Shown piece by piece: positions 43,611 to 52,776 of a stretch of DNA of 64,000 nucleotides. Position 1 is the first letter of the stretch; every line of letters starts with the position of its first letter. Position numbers and translations under genes: made by a program. A model generated the notes under the pieces. The model saw only the letters and a program-made list of their open reading frames with translations, made no database searches and was not told the origin of the DNA. Source of the DNA: CAXXOK01 sp035353615 (GTDB lineage Bacteria > Bacillota > Clostridia > Christensenellales > Aristaeellaceae). The DNA lies in the NCBI GenBank assembly GCA_035353615.1, contig DAOPZY010000008.1, forward strand, positions 1-64,000. The letters are read 5' to 3'.

Positions 43611-44945
43611 TCACTTTTTTCGAAACTGTTCCGGGGTTACGCCATAGCGATGTTTAAAATGAGCCAGAAAACGCTTATATTGGCCATACCCGACCTGCTC
43701 GGCGACTGTGCAAACGGTCTGGTCGGTAGTTTTGAGCAAACCGGCCGCGGCCTCCATGCGGTGGTTGCCAAGCCAAACGCGAAAGCTTTGCCCCTGCTCA
43801 TCCCGGAACACGCGCCCCAGATAGGTGGGGTTGTACCCCAGCGCGTCGGCGACGTTTTCCAACGTAAGCCGCTGAGCAAAGCGACTTGCCACATATTCCG
43901 CAACCCGGTCGCTGATCCGTTCCTGCGTTGGCGCCAATAAACGGATGGCAAGCAGACCCAAGGTTTCCAGACTGCTATCCTGCGCGGCTAAAAGCTGTTG
44001 CAAGGCAGCCGGACGGTCCGCGAGCTGACGGGCGCACCCGGCGATCAACTGACGTTTTGCGCTGGCTTTCGCATCGGCACCGCACGCGTTGCAAAGCGCG
44101 CAGAGCTGCGCGCACAGCTTTCTGAACTCCTCCGGCTGCCGCAACGCGACCGCCTGACATACGGCGTCCAAATAGCCGGGCAGGTTCGGGATGTGTTCAT
44201 CCAACAGAGCAGCCAGTCTTTGCCGCAACGCCGGCAAGCCGGTTGCATCCGAAATGCAGACGCTCTGCGTCAGGGCGCGGCCTTCACGGCTGAGCCAGGC
44301 TTCCGCGCCTGCCCATGCGGGTTCGCGTTCGCCGGCGGGCCAATGGACCGCAAGGTATTCCCGCGCCTCCACAATGTGAGCGGAGGCCGCCCCCTCCGGG
44401 AAGGTGGCAAGAATCCCGCGCACGGTTTCAAAAGGCAGGGGAGCGCCCCATGTGCCCAAACGCCAGCTTTCGCCGGTTGGCAATTTGCCGGGCAGGAGGG
44501 GCTGCCCGCAGAGGAGCGCGGTCAAAGCCCTGTGTACCTCGGCCTTGTGCTCTGAGGCGCCCGCCTCGTGGTTTACCAGCATGCGGCGCACGTGCTCCAG
44601 CACATCGCCCGCCTCGTCTGGCTCCACGGGCTTGAGCAGGTAGCCGGAAACCCCGATGCGGAGCGCCTGCTGGGCATATTCAAAATCACCGTAACCGCTC
44701 ACCACCACAAACTGGCCCTGATAACCCCGCTCACGGGCGGTAGCCATCAAAGCCAGCCCGTCCATCCCGGGCATGCGGATGTCGGTCACAACCAGATCCG
44801 GGTTTTGCAAAGCCATCTGGGCAAGCGCCTCGGCTGCGCCAGCGCACTGCGCGCATACCTCAAAGCCTTCCCGATCCCAGGGTATCAGCAGGCGTAAGCC
44901 TTCCAGCGCCATGGGCTCATCGTCGACCAGTAGAACGCGCAGCAT
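43611..44945 (-). CDS. YesN-type response regulator with AraC DNA-binding domain
   Basis: The 444-residue protein has a receiver (about 1-120) with acidic pair in LLVDDEP, phosphoacceptor Asp55 in VVTDIRMPGMDG and Lys105. A long middle region follows, then a C-terminal AraC-type double helix-turn-helix (about 345-444; YNPTYLGRVFRDEQGQSF and VAEQVGYGQYKRFLAHFK). It starts 3 bp after the histidine-kinase stop, so the two are co-translated. With the kinase it should control the importer and xylan enzymes flanking this cluster. AAGGGG precedes the ATG. Confidence 0.93.
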   Translation of the reverse strand: MLRVLLVDDEPMALEGLRLLIPWDREGFEVCAQCAGAAEALAQMALQNPDLVVTDIRMPGMDGLALMATARERGYQGQFVVVSGYGDFEYAQQALRIGVSGYLLKPVEPDEAGDVLEHVRRMLVNHEAGASEHKAEVHRALTALLCGQPLLPGKLPTGESWRLGTWGAPLPFETVRGILATFPEGAASAHIVEAREYLAVHWPAGEREPAWAGAEAWLSREGRALTQSVCISDATGLPALRQRLAALLDEHIPNLPGYLDAVCQAVALRQPEEFRKLCAQLCALCNACGADAKASAKRQLIAGCARQLADRPAALQQLLAAQDSSLETLGLLAIRLLAPTQERISDRVAEYVASRFAQRLTLENVADALGYNPTYLGRVFRDEQGQSFRVWLGNHRMEAAAGLLKTTDQTVCTVAEQVGYGQYKRFLAHFKHRYGVTPEQFRKK

Positions 44946-44948
44946 GAA

Positions 44949-46682
44949 TTAAACCCCTTCCTGCGCCGGGATGCGGATGGTGACCACTGTGCCGCGTTCC
45001 TCAGCGTTGCTCAGCGTCAGGCTTACAGCCTTGCCATAGTGCAGCGAAAGCCGACGGTAGATGTTTTGCATGCCGATGCTCCCGCTGATGTCCGCCGGGC
45101 TTGCAATCTGTTCCTGTAGGCTGCTCAGACGATCCGGCGCAATCCCAACGCCGTTATCGCGAACCTCAACAATCAACGCGTCTTCCGTGTCCACCCAGGC
45201 GGCCACGCGGATCACGCCCTGCGCGTTCAGGCTTTGGATGCCATGCTTACAGGCGTTCTCCACCAAGCCCTGTACGCTCATGACCGGCACGGTGCGCAAT
45301 TTGGCGGCGTCGCTGAGATCAAACTCATAGCGTAATTTGTCGCCAAAGCGGAACTGCTCAATTTTGAGCACCATGTGCACAAATTCCATTTCCTCGCTCA
45401 GGGGCACAACATCGCGCTCGGTATCCACCATCCGGCGAAGAATTTTGGATAGCGCGCGGATGATCTCCGCTTCCTCCATGTGGCCGTTGCGCACGCATAG
45501 CACAAGGATGCCGTTGAGGGTGTTAAACAGAAAGTGAGGGTCGATTTGCGCCTGCAGGTACTTCAACTCCGCGCGCACGTTTTCCAGTTCCATGCTTTTC
45601 TGGCGCAGTTGCAGCACGTACAGGTCGTTAATCAGCTGTTTCAGGCGTGTGCCCATGGCATTGAAGTGCTCGGTCAAATCGCCGATTTCATCCTGCCCGG
45701 ATTCACGCGTGATGGGGGAGAAGTGCTCGGCGGTCATGCTATCCATATGGCGGAGCAGGCGTTGGCTGCGAAGCGCGATGGAACGGGCGAATATCAGCGC
45801 CATCGCGCCGGCAAACAGAGAACACACCGCGCCCAGCAGCAGCCCAACCAGCGTAGCTTCCCGGATGCTGCGGTTCATCGGCTCGCTGTTGAGATCGCCA
45901 ACCAACTTCCAACCGCGCATGGCGGTGCGCTCCCCAAAGGAGAGGCTCAGGTCGGCGGCGACCGGAGGTTTAACGCTGCGATCGGTAATGCGGCTATCCT
46001 GCATGCTGCCCGGATAGCAAACAGCCGTGCCGTCTGGCGCAACCAGATACAGCGCCAGAAAAGAGCTTTCTTCTGCAATCAGCCGATTGACCGGCTCCAT
46101 GTTCAGATCGATGCGCAGCAATTCCGTAAAAGGCGCGTCGGTTCGCAGGGTGCGCGTGATGCACAGCTGCAAAATGCCGGTTTGCCCTAATTGCTGGCGC
46201 AGATAAACCTTGAGCTGTGCATCGGCGGGCAAATCCTTAGGGTACCATTCCTGCGCCTGCACGAGCGGCGTAATGCGGAGCAGGCTACCCCCGTCCGCCA
46301 CGGTAGGGTTATCGGTATAAAGCGTAAGGCCCGTCACCTGCTGGGCATAGGCGAGGGTATACCGGCTCAGGATGGGGCGGAGATCGCCGTAATAAATGCT
46401 GTAATAAGAGACAGGGCTTGCAAATTGCCGCTCAATCAGGTTGGACAGTTGCTGATCGCTGGACACGGCGTTGCCAAGCGTCACAACGCCTGAAAACTGG
46501 GTGTTCAGCGTGGAATAGACCCGTTCCAGCGATTGCTGGGCGTTGTGCAACTCCCGCACGCGGATTTCGGAGGCCACGTTGGTGAGCACATACACCAGCA
46601 ACACAGCGATGGGCAACAGTACGCCAAACAGGTACAGCATGATAAACTTGCTTCGAATGGGAAGGTCATTGACGCGGCGCAT
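44949..46682 (-). CDS. YesM-type sensor histidine kinase
   Basis: The 577-residue kinase has two membrane segments (about 12-36 and 277-299) enclosing an extracellular sensing domain of about 240 residues. A HAMP domain lies at about 300-352. The His_kinase domain carries His383 in AQIDPHFLFNTLNG, and the ATPase domain has VENACKHGIQ and DNGVGIAPDRL. ATG 46682 fits AAGGAGGG best; a GTG six bases earlier overlaps the site. Its 5' end overlaps the upstream response-regulator gene by 17 bp. It likely senses extracellular oligosaccharide or a loaded binding protein. Confidence 0.93.
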   Translation of the reverse strand: MRRVNDLPIRSKFIMLYLFGVLLPIAVLLVYVLTNVASEIRVRELHNAQQSLERVYSTLNTQFSGVVTLGNAVSSDQQLSNLIERQFASPVSYYSIYYGDLRPILSRYTLAYAQQVTGLTLYTDNPTVADGGSLLRITPLVQAQEWYPKDLPADAQLKVYLRQQLGQTGILQLCITRTLRTDAPFTELLRIDLNMEPVNRLIAEESSFLALYLVAPDGTAVCYPGSMQDSRITDRSVKPPVAADLSLSFGERTAMRGWKLVGDLNSEPMNRSIREATLVGLLLGAVCSLFAGAMALIFARSIALRSQRLLRHMDSMTAEHFSPITRESGQDEIGDLTEHFNAMGTRLKQLINDLYVLQLRQKSMELENVRAELKYLQAQIDPHFLFNTLNGILVLCVRNGHMEEAEIIRALSKILRRMVDTERDVVPLSEEMEFVHMVLKIEQFRFGDKLRYEFDLSDAAKLRTVPVMSVQGLVENACKHGIQSLNAQGVIRVAAWVDTEDALIVEVRDNGVGIAPDRLSSLQEQIASPADISGSIGMQNIYRRLSLHYGKAVSLTLSNAEERGTVVTIRIPAQEGV

Positions 46683-48168
46683 GTTCACCCTCCTTCGCGG
46701 TTTCCGAGCATCGGTAGGCGACAGGGCTCATGCCCATGCGGCTTCGAAACCGCTGCGAGAAGTAATCCACATCCCGAAAACCGACTTCCGCCGCAACCTC
46801 GCCGATGGATTGCGCCGTTTGTCGAAGCAGCACGCACGCATGCCCGATCCGCGTGTCCAGCAGGCGGTTATGGAAGGTTTCGCCAGTATGGCGGCGCACC
46901 AGCTGGCCAAGGTAGGCGGGGTTCATGTGAAGCTCCTCTGCGACGCTCCCCATGGAAAGCGGCTCGGCATAACGGGTACGGATGGCGGCAAGCGCCGCCA
47001 TAACTGGAGGGGGGCACGCCGTATCCTGAGCGGAGGCGGCGACTCGCCTGAGCCGGGTGAGCGCATCCCCGAATGCGGAAAGCCATGCGTCCACCGGCAA
47101 AGCATCCTCCCGCCACAGCGCCGCGAGGGCAGCGCCCTCACCTTCGGCTCCGTTGACCGGTAACGCGCCGCCAACCGTCGCCGCCATATACCGCAACGCG
47201 AACATCCCGGGCTGCAAGGCTTTCGCCATACGGTTCAAAGCGGAAAGCGCTGCGGAAAGCGCGGAAGGGTCCTCGTCCGCCAGCGCTTCGCTCAGGCGAA
47301 CGGAGCGTACGGCGGCAAGCCACGCGGCGGTATCGGTATCAAAGGGATGATAAAGCCGTAGCCCGCGAAGCGGTTGAAACAGAACCCCCTGCGCATCCAA
47401 CGCTTCCCGAAGGCTTTGGGCAAAACCTTTCGCCCCGCGGTGAACCTGACCCACGCTGAGCGTAAAGGCAGCCAGCGCGGATAGGCTGTCCATCAGACGA
47501 GTCAACAGGTTCAGGTCTTGCTCAATTTGCCGAAAACCGAGCCCGTATTGGTTGGGCGCAAGCAGAAAGGGGGTCGCGCCGCAGGTGGACAAAAGCAGCT
47601 TGACACTTTCCGGCACCGCGCCGTGACGGCTGACCAGCACAGCGCAGTAACACGGATCGCCGCGTTTTAGCTCCAAAAGCACTGCGGCCCGCATCAGGCT
47701 TTCCGGGCTATCGTCCCCATAGGCGATGCGGCGCAGCACCTGATCCCGCAGCATCTCCGCGTGGCTTTCGGTTGCCGGCTCACTGGCAGCGCGGCGGTCC
47801 AGCTCCGCTTTCACTTGGCGGAGCGTTGCCTGCACCTCGTCGGCATCAATCGGTTTTAACAGATAGCCGAACGCGTGGGACCGAATGGCGGATTGCGCGT
47901 AGGTAAAATCCTTGAAAACGCTGAAAAAGAGGATCACGACCTCCGGATGGTAATGGCTCACAATCGCGGCCAGATCACTGCCCAGCATGCCCGGCATGCG
48001 CACATCCGTAATCAGCAGATGGGGGTGAAGCGAATCCACCAAATGCAAAGCAGCCTGAGCGGAAGATGCTTCCGCGCACAGTTCAAAGCCGCAGCTTTTC
48101 CAGTCGATCATCAGGCGCATTCCTTCCAGCATGAAGGGTTCATCATCGACGATTATTGCGCGGTACAA
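46666..48168 (-). CDS. second YesN-type response regulator with AraC domain
   Basis: The protein of about 500 residues begins with a receiver (YRAIIVDDEPFMLEGMRLMI; phosphoacceptor Asp in LLITDVRMPGM; Lys in FGYLLKPID). It ends with an AraC-type DNA-binding domain (MNPAYLGQLVRRHTGETFHN and AEVGFRDVDYFSQRF). The start is uncertain: TTG 48168 gives the usual receiver N-terminus and has GGTGGTGA upstream, while ATG 48183 would add five residues but lacks a good site. It overlaps the kinase gene by 17 bp, giving the order regulator-kinase-regulator. It is divergent from the GH39 gene, a likely target. Confidence 0.9.
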   Translation of the reverse strand: MYRAIIVDDEPFMLEGMRLMIDWKSCGFELCAEASSAQAALHLVDSLHPHLLITDVRMPGMLGSDLAAIVSHYHPEVVILFFSVFKDFTYAQSAIRSHAFGYLLKPIDADEVQATLRQVKAELDRRAASEPATESHAEMLRDQVLRRIAYGDDSPESLMRAAVLLELKRGDPCYCAVLVSRHGAVPESVKLLLSTCGATPFLLAPNQYGLGFRQIEQDLNLLTRLMDSLSALAAFTLSVGQVHRGAKGFAQSLREALDAQGVLFQPLRGLRLYHPFDTDTAAWLAAVRSVRLSEALADEDPSALSAALSALNRMAKALQPGMFALRYMAATVGGALPVNGAEGEGAALAALWREDALPVDAWLSAFGDALTRLRRVAASAQDTACPPPVMAALAAIRTRYAEPLSMGSVAEELHMNPAYLGQLVRRHTGETFHNRLLDTRIGHACVLLRQTAQSIGEVAAEVGFRDVDYFSQRFRSRMGMSPVAYRCSETAKEGEHAPRQ

Positions 48169-48338
48169 CGCATCACCACCCATCGAATCTTTGTGTGTGC
48201 CCGAGCACATTTTTTACTTACATTTGATTATACACAGTTTAAAGCCGGCGCGCAAGAACCGGGACATGAAAAACAGGCGAATTTGGCAAAACAATTGCCT
48301 GACCAAACAAACGGAAATCCACTGTTGGAGGGTAGAAT

Positions 48339-49853
48339 ATGAGAACAATATCGGTAAACGTGCGGGGAAAATCGCAAAAACTGGATCGGTTTTTCAGCCA
48401 CTGCGTGGGGGCGGGTCGCGCCGGGGAAATGCTGAGGGCGCAAACGCTGAGCCACCTGGATGATGTGCAGGCGGCTTGCCACTTTCGGTACCTGCGTTTT
48501 CACGGCCTGCTGAGCGATGATATGGCAGTGTGCATGCTAGACCGGAACGGAGCGTTGCAATTCAACTGGCAATATGTGGATCTGGTGCTGGACGCGATGC
48601 TGGCGCGGGAAATCCGCCCGCTGGTGGAGCTGAGCTTCATGCCGAATTGCCTAAAGAGCGGCGAGCAGACCATTTTCTGGTGGCATGGCAATGTAACCCT
48701 GCCTGGCGATATGCGGCTTTGGCGCCAGTTGGTGGAAGCGCTGGTACGCCATGTGACCGCGCGCTACGGCGGCTCGGAGGTTGAAAAATGGTATTTTGAA
48801 GTGTGGAACGAGCCGAACATGCCTGCTTTTTTTGCCGGTACGCAGGCGGATTATTTTACCCTGTACGACGCGACGGTTGCGGCCGTGAAGCGTGTGAACC
48901 CGGCCTACCGCGTAGGTGGCCCCGCGACGGCCGGGTTGGATGAAGGGGCATGGGTTCCGGAAATGATCGACCACTGTGTGAAAAACGGAACGCCGATCGA
49001 CTTTATTTCCACCCACAGCTATGGCGTGGACGGCGCGCTGGACGAATACGGCCGCGACTGCCATACCCTGAAAACAGATCAGGCTTGTGTGGTGCGCGAT
49101 GTGCAGAATGTTTACCGTCAGGTGCAAACCAGCGCCATGCCGGATTTGCCGGTACTGTTCACGGAATGGTCCAACAGCTACACCCCGAGGGACAATGTGC
49201 ATGACAGCTATGTCAGCGCTCCGTTTATCCTGTACACGCTCAAGCGCTGCGCCGGCTATGCCCAAAGCATGAGCTACTGGACGTTTACCGATATCTTTGA
49301 AGAAGCCGGGCCGGGGCCTTCGCCTTTTCACGGCGGGTTTGGGTTAATCAACGGTCAGGGTTTTAGAAAGCCGACCTTTCACGCATATCGGTGGCTTTGC
49401 GAACTTCCGGATCAGGAACTGCCGACCGGGGACCCGGACAGCTATGCGGCCAAGGATGAACAGTCGCTGCACGTGCTGCTGTGGAATTATACCAAACCGG
49501 CGCAGGACGCGCCCAACGAGCAGTATTTTATCCGCGACCTGCCCGCCAAGCCGCTGGATGATGCGCTCCTATTGTTCCACGGCCTTGAACCCGGCCGATA
49601 TACGGTGGAGCATTACCGTGTGGGCTACCTGTGCAACGATATTTATACCCTGTACCTGAGGGCAGGGCTGACCGAGCTGGTCGGGAAGGAAACGCCTACC
49701 CCGGCGCAGGTTCAGGCTTTGAAACAATGCGCGGACGGAAGCCCGGAAACGGTGGATGGGCTTACGGTGGGCGAGAACGGCGAGGCGACGCTGGAAATTG
49801 CGATGCGCGAAAACGATGTGGTACGGCTGATTCTCCGCCGTACAGGCGCCTGA
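48339..49853 (+). CDS. xynB: beta-xylosidase, GH39
   Basis: The 504-residue cytoplasmic enzyme has the GH39 barrel. The acid/base is Glu158 in FEVWNEPNMPAFF and the nucleophile is Glu276 in LFTEWSNSY. A C-terminal beta-sandwich (about 400-504) follows, as in XynB. It removes xylose from the non-reducing end of xylo-oligosaccharides, complementing the GH8 enzyme that works from the reducing end. There is no signal peptide. GGAGGG precedes ATG 48339. The gene is divergent from the regulator-kinase-regulator cluster, and a hairpin lies 49 bp past the stop. Confidence 0.92.
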   Translation: MRTISVNVRGKSQKLDRFFSHCVGAGRAGEMLRAQTLSHLDDVQAACHFRYLRFHGLLSDDMAVCMLDRNGALQFNWQYVDLVLDAMLAREIRPLVELSFMPNCLKSGEQTIFWWHGNVTLPGDMRLWRQLVEALVRHVTARYGGSEVEKWYFEVWNEPNMPAFFAGTQADYFTLYDATVAAVKRVNPAYRVGGPATAGLDEGAWVPEMIDHCVKNGTPIDFISTHSYGVDGALDEYGRDCHTLKTDQACVVRDVQNVYRQVQTSAMPDLPVLFTEWSNSYTPRDNVHDSYVSAPFILYTLKRCAGYAQSMSYWTFTDIFEEAGPGPSPFHGGFGLINGQGFRKPTFHAYRWLCELPDQELPTGDPDSYAAKDEQSLHVLLWNYTKPAQDAPNEQYFIRDLPAKPLDDALLLFHGLEPGRYTVEHYRVGYLCNDIYTLYLRAGLTELVGKETPTPAQVQALKQCADGSPETVDGLTVGENGEATLEIAMRENDVVRLILRRTGA

Positions 49854-49901
49854 AGATCAGGCGGAGGTTTTGTCAATTCGGAAAGCTGAACAGAAAGCAA
49901 A

Positions 49902-49930
49902 CGAGCCGGCCCAACGCAAGGGTCGGCTCG
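49902..49930 (+). terminator. hairpin after the GH39 gene
   Basis: CGAGCCGGCCC (49902-49912) pairs with GGGTCGGCTCG (49920-49930), 11 bp with one G-U pair. The following bases are not T-rich, so it is a weak or Rho-assisted terminator. Confidence 0.55.
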
Positions 49931-50106
49931 AAACGTAGGATGATTCAATTGTCGCGCGCTGAACGCAATGCTATCGCTTTTGTGGGCGGGTTATTGTTTT
50001 ATTGACAGATTGCCGTTTGCGTAACGGTAGATTGGCCGAAGCGTTTGAGGTATCTGCCATGCTTTCAAAACCCGCGACGTAGCCCCGCGCGGGGCTGAGC
50101 GGACGC

Positions 50107-51558
50107 TTACGCCTCCGTGACTTCGGCCCACACGGATACTGAGCCGCCGTTTACGGTAAAGGTCGCTGCGCCGTCGCCGTCCAACGTAATCCGTTCGGTG
50201 CGATTGCCGGTTCTGTCGGCAAAAACCTGCCCCGCGCGCGCCTTGCCAAACGCCATGCGTTTAGTGACCTCATCGCCATTGCTCACAAGCACGGCCAAGC
50301 CGGAGCGTGGGTGCTCCGCATCCCCAAGGCGAAGGAATCCAATCACATTGGGGTGGTCAAAGTAATCGATTTCCTCGCCGTAGGCCAGTTGCTTCCGCGC
50401 CAGCAGCAAGGGATCCAGCAAGGCCTTTTTAGCCGCCGGACCGCCGCCAATGCCGTAATAATCGCCGTAAAAAACGCAGGGAAGCCCGTCCCGCCGCAAC
50501 AGAATCAGCGCGTATGCGAGAGGCTTAAACCAATCTTCTACCCACGATTCGAGCGATTCGCCCGGTTGGGAGTCATGATTGTCCACAAAGGTAACCGCCC
50601 GAAACGGATTGGTGGATACCAGCGTTTGATCGAACAGATGGGTCAGGTCATAGTCGCGGCCTTTGTGCCCGGCTTCGGCAAACCGGTAGTGCAGCGAAAC
50701 GTCAAAAAGCTGGATTTCCTGATCGCTTTCATCGATAAAACGGTTCAGACGGGCTTCATCGGCGTTCCAGTACTCGCCAACCACAAAAAAATCACGGCGC
50801 AGGTTTAAACGCACATGCTCAATCAACAGCTTAACGAAGCTTTGCTCGATGTGCTTGACCGCGTCCATCCGAAAACCGTCGATTTGGAAGGTTTGCGCAA
50901 ACCACAGCGCCCAGCGCTTGATTTCCTCCACCACGTCGGCATTGTGGTAATCGATATCCGCGCCCATTAAGTAATCGTAATTACCCTTCTCGCTGTCCAC
51001 GTCCGCCGCCCAGTTTTTTCCCTCCCCATACACTTTGAAAATGCCGCAGCGTTTGGAAAGCTCGTCCCGGTCTACGGCGTTGAAATGGCTGTAATGCCAG
51101 TGGAAAGGGGAGTAACAGCCGCCGCGCCCCGCAAACCCGAAATCGGTCCAGCCTTCAATGTCAAATGGCTGAGAAAGCACACGGTTGCGATCGTTGGGGT
51201 CCACCTCCACAGCCTGAAAGCGTTCCGTAGCATCCGCCCCGGCCTTGTGGTTCAAAACAGCGTCCGCAATTACGCGGATGCCCTGCCGGTGCGCTTCGGC
51301 AATGGCTGCCTCCAACTGCGCACGCGTGCCGTACTTGGTGCGCACGGTGCCTTTCTGATCAAACTCGCCCAAATCGAACAGATCATACACATCGTACCCG
51401 ACGCTGTTTTGTTCCGCACCCTTGCAACAGGGCGGAATCCATACCGCGCCCACGCCCATTTCGGCCAAAGAGCGCGCCTCGGTCCGGAGGCGCTCCCAGT
51501 GCGCGCCGTCATTGGGCACGTTCCATTCAAAAAACTGAAATATCGAAAAATTATCCAC
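50107..51558 (-). CDS. cytoplasmic alpha-amylase, GH13
   Basis: The 483-residue enzyme lacks a signal peptide and resembles the intracellular AmyA/AmyS type of GH13 (subfamily 5). The catalytic residues are visible: nucleophile Asp232 in GFRMDAVKH, acid Glu262 in VVGEYWNADE and Asp329 in FVDNHDSQ. The calcium-binding B domain insert (about 100-200) includes WHYSHFNAVD and ADIDYHNADV. It cuts alpha-1,4-glucan inside the cell, for example storage glycogen or imported maltodextrin. Translation begins at GTG 51558 with AGGAGG upstream. It sits 69 bp from the MscS-like gene on the same strand. Confidence 0.93.
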   Translation of the reverse strand: MDNFSIFQFFEWNVPNDGAHWERLRTEARSLAEMGVGAVWIPPCCKGAEQNSVGYDVYDLFDLGEFDQKGTVRTKYGTRAQLEAAIAEAHRQGIRVIADAVLNHKAGADATERFQAVEVDPNDRNRVLSQPFDIEGWTDFGFAGRGGCYSPFHWHYSHFNAVDRDELSKRCGIFKVYGEGKNWAADVDSEKGNYDYLMGADIDYHNADVVEEIKRWALWFAQTFQIDGFRMDAVKHIEQSFVKLLIEHVRLNLRRDFFVVGEYWNADEARLNRFIDESDQEIQLFDVSLHYRFAEAGHKGRDYDLTHLFDQTLVSTNPFRAVTFVDNHDSQPGESLESWVEDWFKPLAYALILLRRDGLPCVFYGDYYGIGGGPAAKKALLDPLLLARKQLAYGEEIDYFDHPNVIGFLRLGDAEHPRSGLAVLVSNGDEVTKRMAFGKARAGQVFADRTGNRTERITLDGDGAATFTVNGGSVSVWAEVTEA

Positions 51559-51627
51559 GCAAGCGCCTCCTGTTGTCCGATGTTTGGGACAGAATCCACT
51601 GCCGCGCGGCTGGCGATTGGCGAGGGG

Positions 51628-52518
51628 TCAGGAATCGGCTGCCACGGCGGTTTGCACGTGGGGCATCTGAATGCCTTCCGCATCGAAGCGCTCCTTGATG
51701 CGCCTGCGCAGTTCGCGCTCGATACCCCAATTTTCTTTAACGGTACACATGGCGGCGATGCGCACGATAATCGCGTCCGCGTTATAGGAAAGCACGCCGA
51801 GCACCTGCGGCACTTCGGACAGGCCCGTAACCTCATCCCCGGCCTTTTGCATTTCATCGCTCAGCAAAGCCAGCAACCTGTCGAGTTTTTCCTCATAGGG
51901 CAGGCGCACATCCACAATCGCGCGTTTGTAGGATCGGGTCATGTTGGTAACCGTGCGGATATCGCCGTTAGGGATCACGTACAGGTTGCCGCTGAAATGT
52001 CGGATGGTGGTCGTGCGGATGGCGATGGCTTCCACCTCGCCGGAGAGGCCGTTCACCTCCACAATATCCCCAACGGTTATGTTGCCCTCCGCCCACAGGA
52101 AAAGCCCGGAAATTACGTCCTTCACCAGCGTCTGCGCGCCAAAACCGACGGCGATACCACCCACCCCGGCCACGGCGATCATGGAGGTGACGTTGACCCC
52201 AAAGATGCCCAGCACTACGGTGAGCAGAATAAAATACATGGTATAGTTAAACACGCTGATGACCAGCGAACGGAAGGTTTCCCGCTGGCCCGGGCTGCGC
52301 ACGGCGGAGCCTTTGCGCCCCTGAACCATGCGGTTAATCAGCCGCCTGCCCAGACGGATCATCACTGCGCCCAGCAGCACAACCAACGCCGAAAGCAACA
52401 GCTTGCTTAACCAGATCGGCAAGTTGGTGAGGATGGCGCCTGCGGCCTGCCCTGCGTTTTCAAACGTTGTATTCATGGATTCAATCAGTTCCGGTACGGG
52501 GGTCGGTGTGGCTGCCAT
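51628..52518 (-). CDS. MscS-family mechanosensitive channel
   Basis: The 296-residue membrane protein has three membrane segments (about 38-60, 83-105 and 112-135). The pore-lining helix is IAVAGVGGIAVGFGAQTLVKDVISGLF, glycine- and alanine-rich as in MscS. The cytoplasmic beta domain (about 140-190, GDIVEVNGLSGEVEAIAIRTT, VIPNGDI) and the C-terminal alpha/beta domain follow. It opens under membrane tension on osmotic downshock. ATG 52518 has AGGAGGCG upstream. Confidence 0.94.
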   Translation of the reverse strand: MAATPTPVPELIESMNTTFENAGQAAGAILTNLPIWLSKLLLSALVVLLGAVMIRLGRRLINRMVQGRKGSAVRSPGQRETFRSLVISVFNYTMYFILLTVVLGIFGVNVTSMIAVAGVGGIAVGFGAQTLVKDVISGLFLWAEGNITVGDIVEVNGLSGEVEAIAIRTTTIRHFSGNLYVIPNGDIRTVTNMTRSYKRAIVDVRLPYEEKLDRLLALLSDEMQKAGDEVTGLSEVPQVLGVLSYNADAIIVRIAAMCTVKENWGIERELRRRIKERFDAEGIQMPHVQTAVAADS

Positions 52519-52605
52519 GGCTGCGCCTCCTGTTTTCGGGGTTGTACACAGTATAATACAAAACGGGCCTGCAAACCATCCCCCAACCGAAGCCGGCGCA
52601 AAGCG

Positions 52606-52638
52606 AAAACCGAGCGGATGCGCAACCGGCTCGGTTTT
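52606..52638 (-). terminator. terminator downstream of the EamA gene
   Basis: AAAACCGAGC (52606-52615) pairs perfectly with GCTCGGTTTT (52629-52638); on the minus strand the stem ends in TTTTCGCTTTG. It lies about 140 bp after the EamA-family stop. Confidence 0.7.
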
Positions 52639-52776
52639 CTGCTGTGTTCGACCGTTGATTTTTTACGGGAGGGCAACTTATGGCGCGTGAAAATATCGCC
52701 AGCAATCGATCGTTGTTTGACAGGATAGCGACCCTTGACGTGTGTAAATATCGCCTGAACAATTTTGCTCAATCCC

